This document shows positions 29,743 to 40,588 of a stretch of 64,000 bases of DNA, piece after piece (position 1 is the first letter of the stretch; each line of letters begins with the position of its first letter). The notes below the pieces were generated by a model. The model worked only from the letters and a program-made list of their open reading frames with translations. It was not told where the DNA came from and did not search any database. The translations under genes and the position numbers were made by a program. The DNA lies in assembly GCA_007121555.1 (NCBI GenBank), contig SKKH01000044.1:1-64000 (forward strand), given 5' to 3'. This DNA is from Gemmatimonadota bacterium (GTDB lineage: Bacteria > Gemmatimonadota > Gemmatimonadetes > Longimicrobiales > Gaopeijiaceae).

Positions 29743-32729
29743 TCACCATGCCCCCCGGAACTGGATTCCGAACCGCTGGGCTCTCGGTGGCCCGTAGTAG
29801 TCCACGTTGTTGGTGAACGGCCCCGGGATCGCCGAGGTGCCCGGATCCATGATCCCGCTGTAGCCGGTGAAGGTGTGCAGGTTCCGGCCGGTGAGCGATA
29901 CGCTCAGGGAGTTCATCCCCAGTCGTGAGGCGAAGTCAGGAGAGAAGGGATAGCTCACGCGTACCTCCTGAAGCCGGATGTAGTCACCATCCTCGGCCCA
30001 GGCATAGATGTCCTGGGGATGCTTCGTGCCGTAGGCTTCCGCGATCTCCTGCCGACGGGCGGTAGAGGTGTTGGGATTGGCCAGATCCCTTCGGAATTCA
30101 TTGACCCGCTCCGTGATCCCCACGGCCTCGCGGATGAGCTCCGTTTCATTCGACATGAGGAAGCCGCCCGCCCCGGAAAAGACCACTCCCAGGCTCAGCC
30201 CGTTCGACAGCTCCAGCGTGCTGCGCAGGCTACCGGAGAAGGTGGGGTTGGACTCGCCGTGATAGATGATCGAGTCGCCACCGGCCGCATTCCTGAGGAA
30301 GTTGGGCTCCACCTGGGTGAGACTGGTGAACTCATCGTACGAATCCACGGCCAGACTGTAGGGCTGGTTGGGGTCGAGGGTGCGGTAGAGAATCGCCCCG
30401 GGCGCAAATCCCTCGGCGATCATGTTGTGGCGCCGACCCCCGGTCACTCTGAAGTCGCTCACCCCACCCATGTCGGTGACCTCCTGATTCACCGTCGAGA
30501 ACTGGGGATGGAGCCTCCATGTGAATCCAGGACGCTCGAGGGCGGTCCAGTCCACGGACACCTCGACTCCACTGGACTCGAGAGCGCCCAGGTTCAGGAG
30601 CTGTCGCTGGAGGAAGCCCTCGGAGGGCGCGGAAGGAGCGGCGAGCAACGCATCCCGCGTCTCCTGTCGGTAGTAGACGACTTCTGCGCCCAGGCGCCCG
30701 TTGAGAAACTCCATCTCCGCTCCCCATTCGTGCTCCAGGGAGCGCTCGGGCTGGAGATCCGGATTCCCGAGATTCAGGGGCAGGACCGCGGGGCTGTTGT
30801 CCAGCACAGCGATGGGCTCGAAGGTGCGAAGCGCATCGAATGCGCCTGGCTGAAGCCCGGAGGTCCCGAACGCATAGCGAAGTCGGAGGTGCGGCCAGCC
30901 CCTGGCCTCCATCCCATCCCAGAAGTCATGATCGGACACGACCCATGAAGTTCCGAACTTGGGATAGAACTGGAATCCGAAGTCATCTCCAAAGGCGGAA
31001 TTCCCATCCATTCTCACCCCCCCCGTCAGGAAGAGTCGATTCTGGAAGCCGAGCTGCTCCTGAAGGAAGATCCCGGCGTTGATGACCTCTTCGCTGAACT
31101 CGTCCACGTGGTAGACCGTCGACCCACCTCGGAACGTTCTGAGACCCGGCGAGGGGAAGTCCATGACTCCGGTCTCCCTGGTCACCCGATCCTCCCAGAA
31201 GCTCTGACCTCCCACCACGAAGGATGAGGTGATCGAGGGGGTCAGGTCCACGCTCCAGGAGGTGTTGCCTTCGATGGTGATGCTGGAGCGATGTCGATTG
31301 GAGATGAAGCGCTGCCCCTCCATGTTCCGCATCGCCTCGCCGGGTACGATCTCCCGGATGAGTTCTTCATCCACGAGGTTGTAGCCCAGCTGTACCTCCG
31401 ACCGGATGTTGTCTCGCCACTGGTACATGGCCCGACCCGAGAGGGTCGTGTGGTCGACCTGCTGGTTGGTAGGCGAATTCAGAGCTCCCCGGATCGTCTC
31501 GAACATCTCACCGTACTGGCGGAATTCATCCTGAAAGGTCGGATCCGCCAGGGTGAACTCCGCTACGATTCCCCAACCGCCGGGCGCATGGCCGGAGAGG
31601 ATGTTGTTTCGTGCTACGTTCATGTTGAACCGGGTCTCGAAGCGATCCGTGTGCTGAAAGGCCAGCGAGGTTCGGAGCGAGAGGTTGTCCTGCTCATTCA
31701 TTGGCATCGGTCCCGCCTCGTCCAACCACCGGGCCGAGCCGAAGTACTGCATGCTTTCGGTCCCCCCCCGCACCGCCAGGTTGTACTCCTGTCGGCCTCT
31801 GGCTTCCACGAAGTCCGCCGCTGGATGGTTCGACACGATCTCGTTGGTCTCGGGCACGAACATGAAGTTGCGGGAGATGCGATCCGGATTCGTGTAGAGG
31901 AGACCGGCGGAGACATCGAAGGTGAACTGAGGATCTCCGGACTGGCCTCTTCGGGTGGTAATCTGGATCACTCCGCTGGAGGCCTCGGTACCGTAGAGGG
32001 TCGCCGCCGCCGCGCCCTTGATGACCTCGATCCGCTCGATGTCACCGGGGTTGATCTGGTCGAGGGGTGACGTCGTGAGTCCGGCCACCTGGGTATGGGT
32101 ATTGTCGACCCGAACGCCGTCGATGTAGATGACGGGGTCGTTTCGCTGTGAAAGGCTCACGGTGCCTCGGAGCCGAATGGGGGACGACGCCCCCACGTCT
32201 CCCTGAGGCTCCACGACCATCCCGGGGATCCGACCCTGGAGAGCCTCGGTCAAGCCACCGGCCACGGACGCCTGCAGGTCCGCCTCACTGACGCTCGAGA
32301 TGGTCTGCCCGATCCTGCGGCGCTCCTCCACGATACCGACCCCGGTCACGACCATCTCATCGAGGGCGATCGCGCGAGGGCTCATTTCCACGTCCACCCG
32401 GACGGTCTCCCCGGCACCCACGGTCACCTCCCGCTGAACGGGGGCGAAGCCGAGATATTCGAACCGAACTTGATGCGTGCCTGCGGGAACCCCGGACAAC
32501 TCGTAGTTCCCATTCCCGTCCGCGATGGACCCGAGGCCGAGCCCGGGAATCGACACCTGCGCTGCTCCGATAGGCTGCATGCTCTGAGCGTTCGTCACCT
32601 GACCGGAGATCGTTCCCGTCTCCTGAGCCTCCAGCGGAACCTGGAGGCCCCAGAGCACGAGGGCCAGAATCGGCAGTAGGATGAAGACCCGGACCGCTCC
32701 GTGCGGTCCACCGAACTTGATTGTGTTCA
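29743..32729 (-). CDS. SusC/RagA family TonB-dependent outer membrane receptor (pair 2)
   Basis: GTISGQVTNAQSMQPIGAAQVSIPGLGLG; IERIEVIKGAAAATLYGTEASSGVIQITTRRG; C-terminal aromatic W; start chosen at MNTIKFGGPHG. Confidence 0.93.
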
Positions 32730-33353
32730 TGATTACTTCCTGGTCGGGGTGTAACGAGCGGACGTCCACTCCTTCGCTGAGTGGTCGCTCCTCTCCTCGT
32801 CGCAGTCGAGGTTCGTTTCCCTGATCGGGAGTCCAGCGTTTCTCCACTCGGGATCCGGCTCGCGCCCCCACGCCCTCCCGTGTCGGGGGGTGGGCGTGGA
32901 AAATGCGACCGTTGACGCGCTTCGGAACTTGGTGGAAGACCTGATCGGGGCTCATGTAGAGAACCTGTAAGATGACCCCTGAACCTTACGGGACGGGGTT
33001 CAATCTTGTCAAATATTTGTAAGCACATGGCAGGGACGTGTCCGAAGTGGCAATCGCCTGAAGGTGGGGCGCCCGAAGGATCTCCACGGCGCGACGAGAG
33101 GATTGGATGGGCAGGTTCCGACCGACCAGAACGACTTTCCCGCCACGTCCGGCCCTTATCGCGGCTTGCTGGCCCCCTCCCCTCCCCAGTAGGTTTCCCA
33201 CCGTTCCGTCCGTGCCATCCCCTCTCCGGATTCGGCCCCGCCGTCTGCACGCGTAAGGCGGTCGTAAGGTGATCATCGGACACTCGGGGCCTCTCCCTAA
33301 GCGGACCCGTGGTCCCGCGAGCCAGGCCCCACCCCCCAAACCCGACCCCTCCC

Positions 33354-35063
33354 ATGTTCCCAGCCCTACGCCATCTCTCTGTAGCGGTCATCTCACTGGT
33401 CGCCGTCACGTTCCTCGGGGTCGCAGAGGCTGGAGCCCAGGCCATCGATCCCCATCCCCACTTCGCCGGACCCCGAGACGGGCCGGTAGAGACCCGGCAA
33501 TACGGAGATCTGGCAGAAGGCCCCTACGATCGTCTGGTGATCCGAAACGTCATGGTCGTCCCGGGTCATGGCGGTCCTCCCACCGGACCCCACGACATCC
33601 TGATCGAAGGAAACGTGATCAGTGAGATGCGATCCTTCGATCCCGTCGCAGCGGAGCGGGCCCGACAGGCCGGAGAGCCCCTCGAGCGGATGACCGGAGA
33701 CCGGGTCATCGAGGGCGACGGCAAGTACGTCATGCCTGGGATGTTCGATCTCCATTACCACCTCCGAACCGAGCCCATCCCGGTGGAGTACAGCTATTAC
33801 CTGAAGCTCGCCCATGGAGTGACGACCACGGGCCCCACCGGTGGCGATCGAGGACAGGTGTTCACCCGGGAGCAGGCTCGACTCAGCGCGGAGAACGAGA
33901 TCCTGGCCCCCCGCATGTTTCCCACATTCCAATGGGGTGTCGGGCCCATGCGCGAGATCGGGATGGACGTGACCCGGGAGGAGGTGGAGGATCCGGCCAA
34001 CGCCGAACGGCTGGCAGAGGAGATCATCGAACGAGGGGCCCACCTCATCGGAGTGAATTCGCTGTCCTGGAATCCCGACGCGTTCGGCGCTGCGGCCCGG
34101 GCCGTCGAAGCGGCGGGCGGGGTCACCACCGTGCACCTTCCCCCGTCGACGCTTTCGGTGGTGCAGGCCCTGGATGCGGCCCGATTGGGAGTGACCTTCA
34201 TCAAGCACCACTATGGGATCGCCGAATCGGCACTCCCCCGCCGATCTCAGGACTTCTCTCGTGGCTACAACTACAACGACGAGAGCCACCGCTTCCGCGA
34301 AGCAGCCCGCGTCTGGGAGGAGGTCGGCTGGAACCCCGAGCACCGGGAGCGGCTCCTGGAGACCGTGGTGGACTCCATGATCCAGTACGGGGTGAAGATG
34401 CTCCCCACCATGGTGGTCTACGAGGCCAGCCGTGACATCCTGCGGGCCCAAAGCCTACCCTGGCACGACCGGTACACCCACCAGTCCCTCCTGGAGTGGA
34501 ACGTGCCGAGCCCCTTCTGGCATGGAGCCTTTCACTGGGACTGGACCCACGACGACGAGGAGAGCTGGCGCTACGCCTTCGACCTCTGGGGCGACTTTCT
34601 CTACGAATTCAACAAGCGCGGAGGTCAGATCGCCATGGGCACGGACGACAACTACATCTGGGCCACGGCCGGTTTCTCCAACATCCGGGAGCTGCAGCTC
34701 CTCCGGGAGTCGGGGATGCATTCCCTGGAGGTGCTGAGGGCTGCGACGCACGGTAGCGCCCAGGCGGCCCGCCTGGAGGGGTTGGGCCTCGTCCGACCAG
34801 GCTACCTGGCGGACCTCATTCTCGTCGATGGAAATCCTTCGGAGAATTTCCGCCACATGTACGCCTTCGGGGCCATCCGCATGGGCGAAGATCAGGCCAT
34901 GTACCGGTCCCGGGGTATCGTACATACGATCAAGGACGGAATCGTCGTGGAGAATGCCAACCTCATGCGGGAAGTGGAACGCATGGTCGCTGAATCCCGG
35001 GTGGGGGCCGATCCGCTGATCACGGAGACGCCCTTCGCCACAGAGGGTGCCGGGGACCGCTGA
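33354..35063 (+). CDS. Exported metal-dependent amidohydrolase (paralog A1)
   Basis: Signal peptide MFPALRHLSVAVISLVAVTFLGVAEAGAQA; GMFDLHYHLRTEP, FIKHHYGIAESALPR, MGTDDNYIWATAG. Confidence 0.87.
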   Translation: MFPALRHLSVAVISLVAVTFLGVAEAGAQAIDPHPHFAGPRDGPVETRQYGDLAEGPYDRLVIRNVMVVPGHGGPPTGPHDILIEGNVISEMRSFDPVAAERARQAGEPLERMTGDRVIEGDGKYVMPGMFDLHYHLRTEPIPVEYSYYLKLAHGVTTTGPTGGDRGQVFTREQARLSAENEILAPRMFPTFQWGVGPMREIGMDVTREEVEDPANAERLAEEIIERGAHLIGVNSLSWNPDAFGAAARAVEAAGGVTTVHLPPSTLSVVQALDAARLGVTFIKHHYGIAESALPRRSQDFSRGYNYNDESHRFREAARVWEEVGWNPEHRERLLETVVDSMIQYGVKMLPTMVVYEASRDILRAQSLPWHDRYTHQSLLEWNVPSPFWHGAFHWDWTHDDEESWRYAFDLWGDFLYEFNKRGGQIAMGTDDNYIWATAGFSNIRELQLLRESGMHSLEVLRAATHGSAQAARLEGLGLVRPGYLADLILVDGNPSENFRHMYAFGAIRMGEDQAMYRSRGIVHTIKDGIVVENANLMREVERMVAESRVGADPLITETPFATEGAGDR

Positions 35064-35219
35064 TCACTTCGGGGGAAGGCTGCCCCCCGGTCCAGCTCGC
35101 GGCGAGGATCTCAGCCTCGACCAGGTCGGAGGAGGCGGACCGCCTTCAGCTCCCCCGTGTGTGAATTTTCGCCTCCCCCGCGGGCGAAGATGTCCAGGAC
35201 CCGACCGCAAACCCGGAAG

Positions 35220-36944
35220 TCACGGGCGTTCCGGAGTGAAAGGAACTTCCGTGATGAGTGGGTTCGCACCTTCCCTGGATGCGGCTACCATCCGAGCGAC
35301 TTCCTCCATGAGCCTCTCGTTCTCGATGACCACGCCATCTTTGATGGTGTGCACAATGCCCTGACTGCGGTACATCCCACCGTCATCGGCCATTCGGATG
35401 GCCCCGAACGAGTACATGTGCCGAAAGTTCTCGGCGGGGTTGCCGTCGACGAGGATCAGATCGGCCAGATACCCCTCGCGCACGAGGCCCAGGTGCGGCT
35501 CGCGAAGGGTCTCCGCACTGTTCAGGGTCGCAGCTCGAAGTACTTCGAGCGAGTGCATTCCACTCTCGCGGACCAGTTGGAGTTCGCGGATGTTCGAGAA
35601 GCCGGCGGTGGCCCAGATGTAGTTGTCATCGGTCCCCATGGCGACCCGTCCCCCCCGCTTGTTGAACTGGTAGATGAGCTGGGCCCATAGATCGAAGGCG
35701 TAGCGCCAGCTCTCCTCGTCGTCGTGGGTCCAGTCCCAGTGATACGCGCCGTGCCACTCCTGACTCGGAACGGACCAGTCGATGAGGGCCTGGTGGGTGT
35801 ACCGGTCGTGCCAGGGGAGAGCCTGGGCCCTCAGGATGTCCCGATTGGCCTCGTACACCACCCGGGTGGGGAGCATGGTGACCCCGTAGTGGACCAGCGA
35901 ATCCGCAACGTCATTCAGAAGACGCTCCCGGTTCTCGGGATTCCAACCCGCTTCCTCCCATACCCGACCCGCCTCCCTGAACCGGTGTTGCTCGTTGTTG
36001 TAGTCGTAGTTCCGGGGGAAATCCTGGGTGGCGCGAGGGAGGGCCGACTCCGCGTAGGCGTAGTGGTGTTCGATGAAGGTGACTCCCTTTCGAGCCGCGT
36101 CCACTGCGTTCACCACGGCGTTCGTCGATGGCGGGAGGTGCACCGTGGTGGTTCCGCCGGCTTCCCATACCGCCTCGCAAACCGCTCGGAAGAGCTCCGG
36201 GTTCCAGGCCAGCCCTCCCACGCTGACGACCCGAGCCCCCTGATCGACCATCTGCTGCGCAAATTCGGTCGCAAGGGAAGGATCCTCGAGTTCAGCTCGG
36301 GTGGCCTCGACTCCAGTTCCCCACCCCCAGATCGGAAACATCCGGGGCGCCAGGGTCTCGTATCGCTCCGCCGCTTCATGATCGGCGGCCACCTGGTCGA
36401 ACCTCCCATCCGTGGCGGGAACCGTCGTGGTCACCCCGTGGGCCAGCTTCAGGTAGTACGTGTATTCGAGAGGGATCGGCTCGGTGCGCACGTGGTGGTG
36501 GAGGTCGAACATACCCGGCATCACATACTTTCCGTCGCCCTCGATCACCCGGTCGCCATCCAACCGGTCAATGGGCTCGCCTGCCTGTCGGGCCCGCTCC
36601 ATCGCAACTGGGTTGAAGTTCTGAATGTCCGTGATGACGTTTCCTTCGATGAGGATGTCATGGGGACCGGTGGGCGGACCTCCATGCCCGGGGATGATCA
36701 TGACGTTCCGGAGAACCAGGCGATCGTAGGGACCCTCAGCCAGATCCCCGAATTGGCGAGTTTCGACCGGCGCGGGCTTCGCTTCGAACACCTGAGGAGC
36801 CGGCTGTCCCTCGAGTTCGACCGGCGCGCTCAGCAGGAAGACCGCCAGGAGGACCCCACAGACAGGGTGGAGCACGACATCGCGGAACGTCTCGAGGGGA
36901 TGCTTCAGGTAAAGGGTGATCATGGAGTTCTCCTCATCCTTCAC
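35220..36944 (-). CDS. Exported metal-dependent amidohydrolase (paralog A2)
   Basis: GMFDLHHHVRTEPIPLEYTYYLKLAHGVTTT, FIEHHYAYAESALPR, MGTDDNYIWATAG; closely parallels A1 and A4. Confidence 0.87.
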   Translation of the reverse strand: MKDEENSMITLYLKHPLETFRDVVLHPVCGVLLAVFLLSAPVELEGQPAPQVFEAKPAPVETRQFGDLAEGPYDRLVLRNVMIIPGHGGPPTGPHDILIEGNVITDIQNFNPVAMERARQAGEPIDRLDGDRVIEGDGKYVMPGMFDLHHHVRTEPIPLEYTYYLKLAHGVTTTVPATDGRFDQVAADHEAAERYETLAPRMFPIWGWGTGVEATRAELEDPSLATEFAQQMVDQGARVVSVGGLAWNPELFRAVCEAVWEAGGTTTVHLPPSTNAVVNAVDAARKGVTFIEHHYAYAESALPRATQDFPRNYDYNNEQHRFREAGRVWEEAGWNPENRERLLNDVADSLVHYGVTMLPTRVVYEANRDILRAQALPWHDRYTHQALIDWSVPSQEWHGAYHWDWTHDDEESWRYAFDLWAQLIYQFNKRGGRVAMGTDDNYIWATAGFSNIRELQLVRESGMHSLEVLRAATLNSAETLREPHLGLVREGYLADLILVDGNPAENFRHMYSFGAIRMADDGGMYRSQGIVHTIKDGVVIENERLMEEVARMVAASREGANPLITEVPFTPERP

Positions 36945-37010
36945 GAAGTTGGGTCAATCGTTGGCGCGCGGGTTCACTCGACGCCACTCGTGGGACCTGC
37001 TACAGCCAGC

Positions 37011-38834
37011 TCAATCCGCGAACATGAGTCGGCGAATCTGTCTGAAGGTCAGGTCCCCATAGGTGAGCACCTGATCGTGGAAGTTCCGCATCGAGTAGTG
37101 TTCGCCCATCCGCATCTCATACTCGTCTCGTAGCTGCCAGAAGGCCCTCTCGCCGATGATCTCACGTCCGGGGGGGCGGGGAGTCTGGGAGTCGCGCTGG
37201 ACCTCGATGAAGGCGTTCGTGTGCTCCATCCCGATCCGGTCGACGTAGGCCTGTACCGCCTCATCGAAGGTCATCTCTCCCCGAGCCATTTTGAGCTTGG
37301 TGAGAATCCGTTGAACCCGCCACATTCGCATCTGAAGGCGAGCCATCCGATGCTTCATGGCACTCACATGGTCGAATCGATCCGTGAAGAATCCTTCCTC
37401 CTCCAGAAGCTTCTCCAGGTAGAAGGACCACGCCTGGCTGAAGTAGCCCGTGGAGAGGGAGCGCCGGACGGGTCGGGTGACGTGCTCCCTGGCTGCAGCG
37501 ATCTGTACGTTGTGGCCCAGCCACTCGTGGTACGAGATCACGTTCGTCCAGTACGGATTGTATGAACGAATTCGGCTGGCCTTCTCTTCGGGGGTCAGGC
37601 GATCTTCCAGGGGTGTGAGGATGTAGTATCCCGACTGGCGCCCTGCCACATCGGGGCCCCGCGTCGCCCCGCCGAATGAAAGCGTCCTCCGGGACATCGG
37701 GGGAGTCAGGCGGGCGCCGTAGTCGATGTAATCCGGAATCGTCACGACGTGGCTCCCCTCGTTGCGAAGCCAGTCGCTGGCCATATCCACGAAGCTCTGG
37801 GCCATGGGGATCACCTGCTCCCACGGAGGCGCTTCCTCCAGCATCACCTGCCAGACCGTCTGGAGGTCTCCACTGGGGTGGATGGAGTCGGCCAGCGCCT
37901 CCATCTCGGCCCAGATCTGACGGTCTTCCTCCTCCGAGATCCGAAGCATCTCATCGATGTCGAACTCGTGGAGCTCCTCCTTCACGAACTGGTAGAATTC
38001 GATGTACTCCGGGTCCCAGGCCGGAGAGCGGTCGGACCGCGGAAGAAGCTCGGATTCCAGCCAGTCCTCGAACTCGACGACCGCGGCGTGGGCCACCTCC
38101 GCGGCCTCCAAAAGCTCCTCACGGAGTGTTGGGTCGTCCACAGGTGCCGTGGGCACGTAATCGGTAAGGAGGAGCCGCGCGTAGTAGGCCTGGTAGATGG
38201 CGTTCTCGGTCCAGACCCTGGCGGGATTCGTCAGATTCGACTTTCCGTTCTCCAATACCTCGGGCAGACGCCTCAGCTCTTCTACCGCCTCTCCTACCCC
38301 TCGATCCGCGATGGCACCGGGCCGGATGAACAGCCGATTCGTCTGACCGAGTGCGAAATAGCGCACCGGGTGGACCCGGAACAGGCCCACCGTATCGATC
38401 TCGAAAACCTGTGTTCGCACCTCGCCCAGGAGGATGTCGTAGTCCACCTGGTCCTGAAGGTCCAGTGACTCGTAGTCGAGTTCCTGCAGCTCCTCGTGGA
38501 TCCGCCCGTATTCGCGGGATGCCGCCTCGTACTCCTCGGCTGCATGCGTCGGGATCGACACGGCGATGGCGTCCTCCACCAGGCGCCGCAGACGCTGGGG
38601 GTCGTCCGAGGTGGGAGCCTCCTGCTCGACCAGGAGGGGCTGATCTTCCCAGACCTCCCCGGCTTCGTCCATCCCGCCGGTCGGCTGCCCGACTCCCAGC
38701 GCAGGTACGCAGAGCGCCAGGGCCAGGATCAGGCCGCCCAGCGCCCACCACGAAGGTCGTCCGCCTCCACTCCCCACGCGTCCACCAAACGGGCCGTGCG
38801 ATCGGACCCTGGAGCTCGAATCAGGGGCCCCCAT
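37011..38834 (-). CDS. DUF885 family protein (putative metallo-hydrolase/peptidase-like, exported)
   Basis: ISYHEWLGHNVQIAAAREH (HEWLGH), YFSQAWSFYLEKLLEEEGFF, RMWRVQRILTKLKMARGEMTFDEAVQ; typical DUF885 C-terminal half. Confidence 0.82.
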   Translation of the reverse strand: MGAPDSSSRVRSHGPFGGRVGSGGGRPSWWALGGLILALALCVPALGVGQPTGGMDEAGEVWEDQPLLVEQEAPTSDDPQRLRRLVEDAIAVSIPTHAAEEYEAASREYGRIHEELQELDYESLDLQDQVDYDILLGEVRTQVFEIDTVGLFRVHPVRYFALGQTNRLFIRPGAIADRGVGEAVEELRRLPEVLENGKSNLTNPARVWTENAIYQAYYARLLLTDYVPTAPVDDPTLREELLEAAEVAHAAVVEFEDWLESELLPRSDRSPAWDPEYIEFYQFVKEELHEFDIDEMLRISEEEDRQIWAEMEALADSIHPSGDLQTVWQVMLEEAPPWEQVIPMAQSFVDMASDWLRNEGSHVVTIPDYIDYGARLTPPMSRRTLSFGGATRGPDVAGRQSGYYILTPLEDRLTPEEKASRIRSYNPYWTNVISYHEWLGHNVQIAAAREHVTRPVRRSLSTGYFSQAWSFYLEKLLEEEGFFTDRFDHVSAMKHRMARLQMRMWRVQRILTKLKMARGEMTFDEAVQAYVDRIGMEHTNAFIEVQRDSQTPRPPGREIIGERAFWQLRDEYEMRMGEHYSMRNFHDQVLTYGDLTFRQIRRLMFAD

Positions 38835-40555
38835 CAGTATCTGGGGAGGGGTGCATCCGGATCCATGCCACGCTCGACCTTCTGCTGACGCACCATTTCA
38901 GCCACGTCCTCCAGAAGCTGTCGAGCATCGTAGACGATCCCGTCCTTGATCGTGTACTTGACGCCTCCCACCCGCTCGGGCTCGTTGTCTTCGTTGACCC
39001 GGATCGCCCCGGTTCCATAGAGGGTCTTGAAGTTTTGGAGCGGATTCTCCTCGACGATGATCAGGTCGGCGAGAAGTCCGGCGCGCACCACCCCCCGGTC
39101 AATGGGCTCCCCACGGGGCTCCGAGATGGTCTGCGCACCGTGGTAGGTCGCAGCCCGGATCACCTCGAGGGGATGAAACCCGGCCTCCTGGAGATGCTCC
39201 AGCTCCCGGATGTATCCAAACCCGTAGTTCTTGTAGATGAACCCGGAGTCAGACCCGGTCACCACCCGGCCCCCCGCAGCCTTGTAGTCGTTCAGAAACT
39301 TCTGCCAGCGCCACATGAAGCGTTGCCACTGGATCTCTTCCTGCGTCGTCCAGTCGAACCAGTACGAACCGTGCGCCCTCCGGTCAGGGGTGAAGAACTC
39401 CCAGAGCGACGGAAGGGTGTACGTGTCGTGCCACCACGCCTCCCGGTCCCTCATCACGTCCCTGCCTGCCGAGTAGATCGTCATCGTCGGATCGATGATG
39501 AAGTCCAACTCAAGGAACTCCTGGATCAGGTCGTTCCATACCTGACTTCCCGGCTCGTGAACCAGGTCCCACTGGTCGGCGACCGTCGCGAAGCGGTGCT
39601 GCTCGTCCATGTGGTTGTGATCCACCGGCCAGGGCTGCACGGCGTAGTCCCTGTACATCGACTCGAACAACCCGTAGAAGTGCGTCATCGAGCCCAATCC
39701 CACACGAGCGGCGTCGATCGCATTCATCGAGTGAACTCCGGTCTGACCGAGATGGGCCGTGGATCCGAGCCCGTGCTGTGCCGCTTCGTCCAGGATCGCC
39801 TCCATGATGCGGGGCTCCATGGCTCCCATCTTGAGCCCGTCGATGCCCTGATCGGCTGCCCAACGCACCCACTCCCGTCCCTGCTCGGGGGTCAGGATCG
39901 GGTCTTCGTCCCAGCCGCTTCCCGGTCGCTGGTAGTTCTCGATCCTCGGGGCCACGATCTCGTTGGCTTCGCTTCTCGCCTTCTCTTCAAGGCTCCAATT
40001 GAACTCTCCGAGAGACACGCCCCGAACCGTGGTGACCCCGTGAGCGAGCCAGAGCTTGTAGGCGTATTCCGCCTCCGGGTTCTTGGGTTCACCGCCGGCG
40101 TGCACGTGCTGATCGATGAAGCCGGGGAGTACGTAGTGGCCGTGCGCATCGATCTCCTCGGTCGCTCCTTCGGGACGTCCATCGGGATCGATGGGGACCC
40201 CCGGGTATCCCACCGTGCGGACTTCGACGATGCGGTTGCCCTCGATCACGATGTCCGCAGGTCCCGACGGGGGTGCTCCCGCGCCATCGATCACCGTCGC
40301 TCCGCGAATGATGAGCCGCTCGTGAGGGCCCTCCCCTTCATCGGGCCCCCTGTCTGGCGCGGGGACCGTCTGCGCCCCCAGGGAGGCGCTGGAATACAAA
40401 GCCAGAAAAAGGATGACAAAGGCGGAGAGGGAGAGTCTCAACCAGGTATCTCCACAGAGAACGCTCCGGGAGATCACCTTGGGGATGCGAGTGCGCTCAG
40501 CTTCTTTCATGTTGGCTCCGGTGGTCGGGTCTTTGGAGAAGTTCACAGCGGACAT
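38834..40555 (-). CDS. Metal-dependent amidohydrolase (A3, more divergent)
   Basis: GFIDQHVHAGGEPKNPEAEYAYKLWLAHGVTTVRG; TGSDSGFIYKNYGFGYIRELEHL. Confidence 0.85.
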   Translation of the reverse strand: MSAVNFSKDPTTGANMKEAERTRIPKVISRSVLCGDTWLRLSLSAFVILFLALYSSASLGAQTVPAPDRGPDEGEGPHERLIIRGATVIDGAGAPPSGPADIVIEGNRIVEVRTVGYPGVPIDPDGRPEGATEEIDAHGHYVLPGFIDQHVHAGGEPKNPEAEYAYKLWLAHGVTTVRGVSLGEFNWSLEEKARSEANEIVAPRIENYQRPGSGWDEDPILTPEQGREWVRWAADQGIDGLKMGAMEPRIMEAILDEAAQHGLGSTAHLGQTGVHSMNAIDAARVGLGSMTHFYGLFESMYRDYAVQPWPVDHNHMDEQHRFATVADQWDLVHEPGSQVWNDLIQEFLELDFIIDPTMTIYSAGRDVMRDREAWWHDTYTLPSLWEFFTPDRRAHGSYWFDWTTQEEIQWQRFMWRWQKFLNDYKAAGGRVVTGSDSGFIYKNYGFGYIRELEHLQEAGFHPLEVIRAATYHGAQTISEPRGEPIDRGVVRAGLLADLIIVEENPLQNFKTLYGTGAIRVNEDNEPERVGGVKYTIKDGIVYDARQLLEDVAEMVRQQKVERGMDPDAPLPRY

Positions 40556-40588
40556 CAGGAGAGACGACGAGAACGTGCCGAGCCGCTC

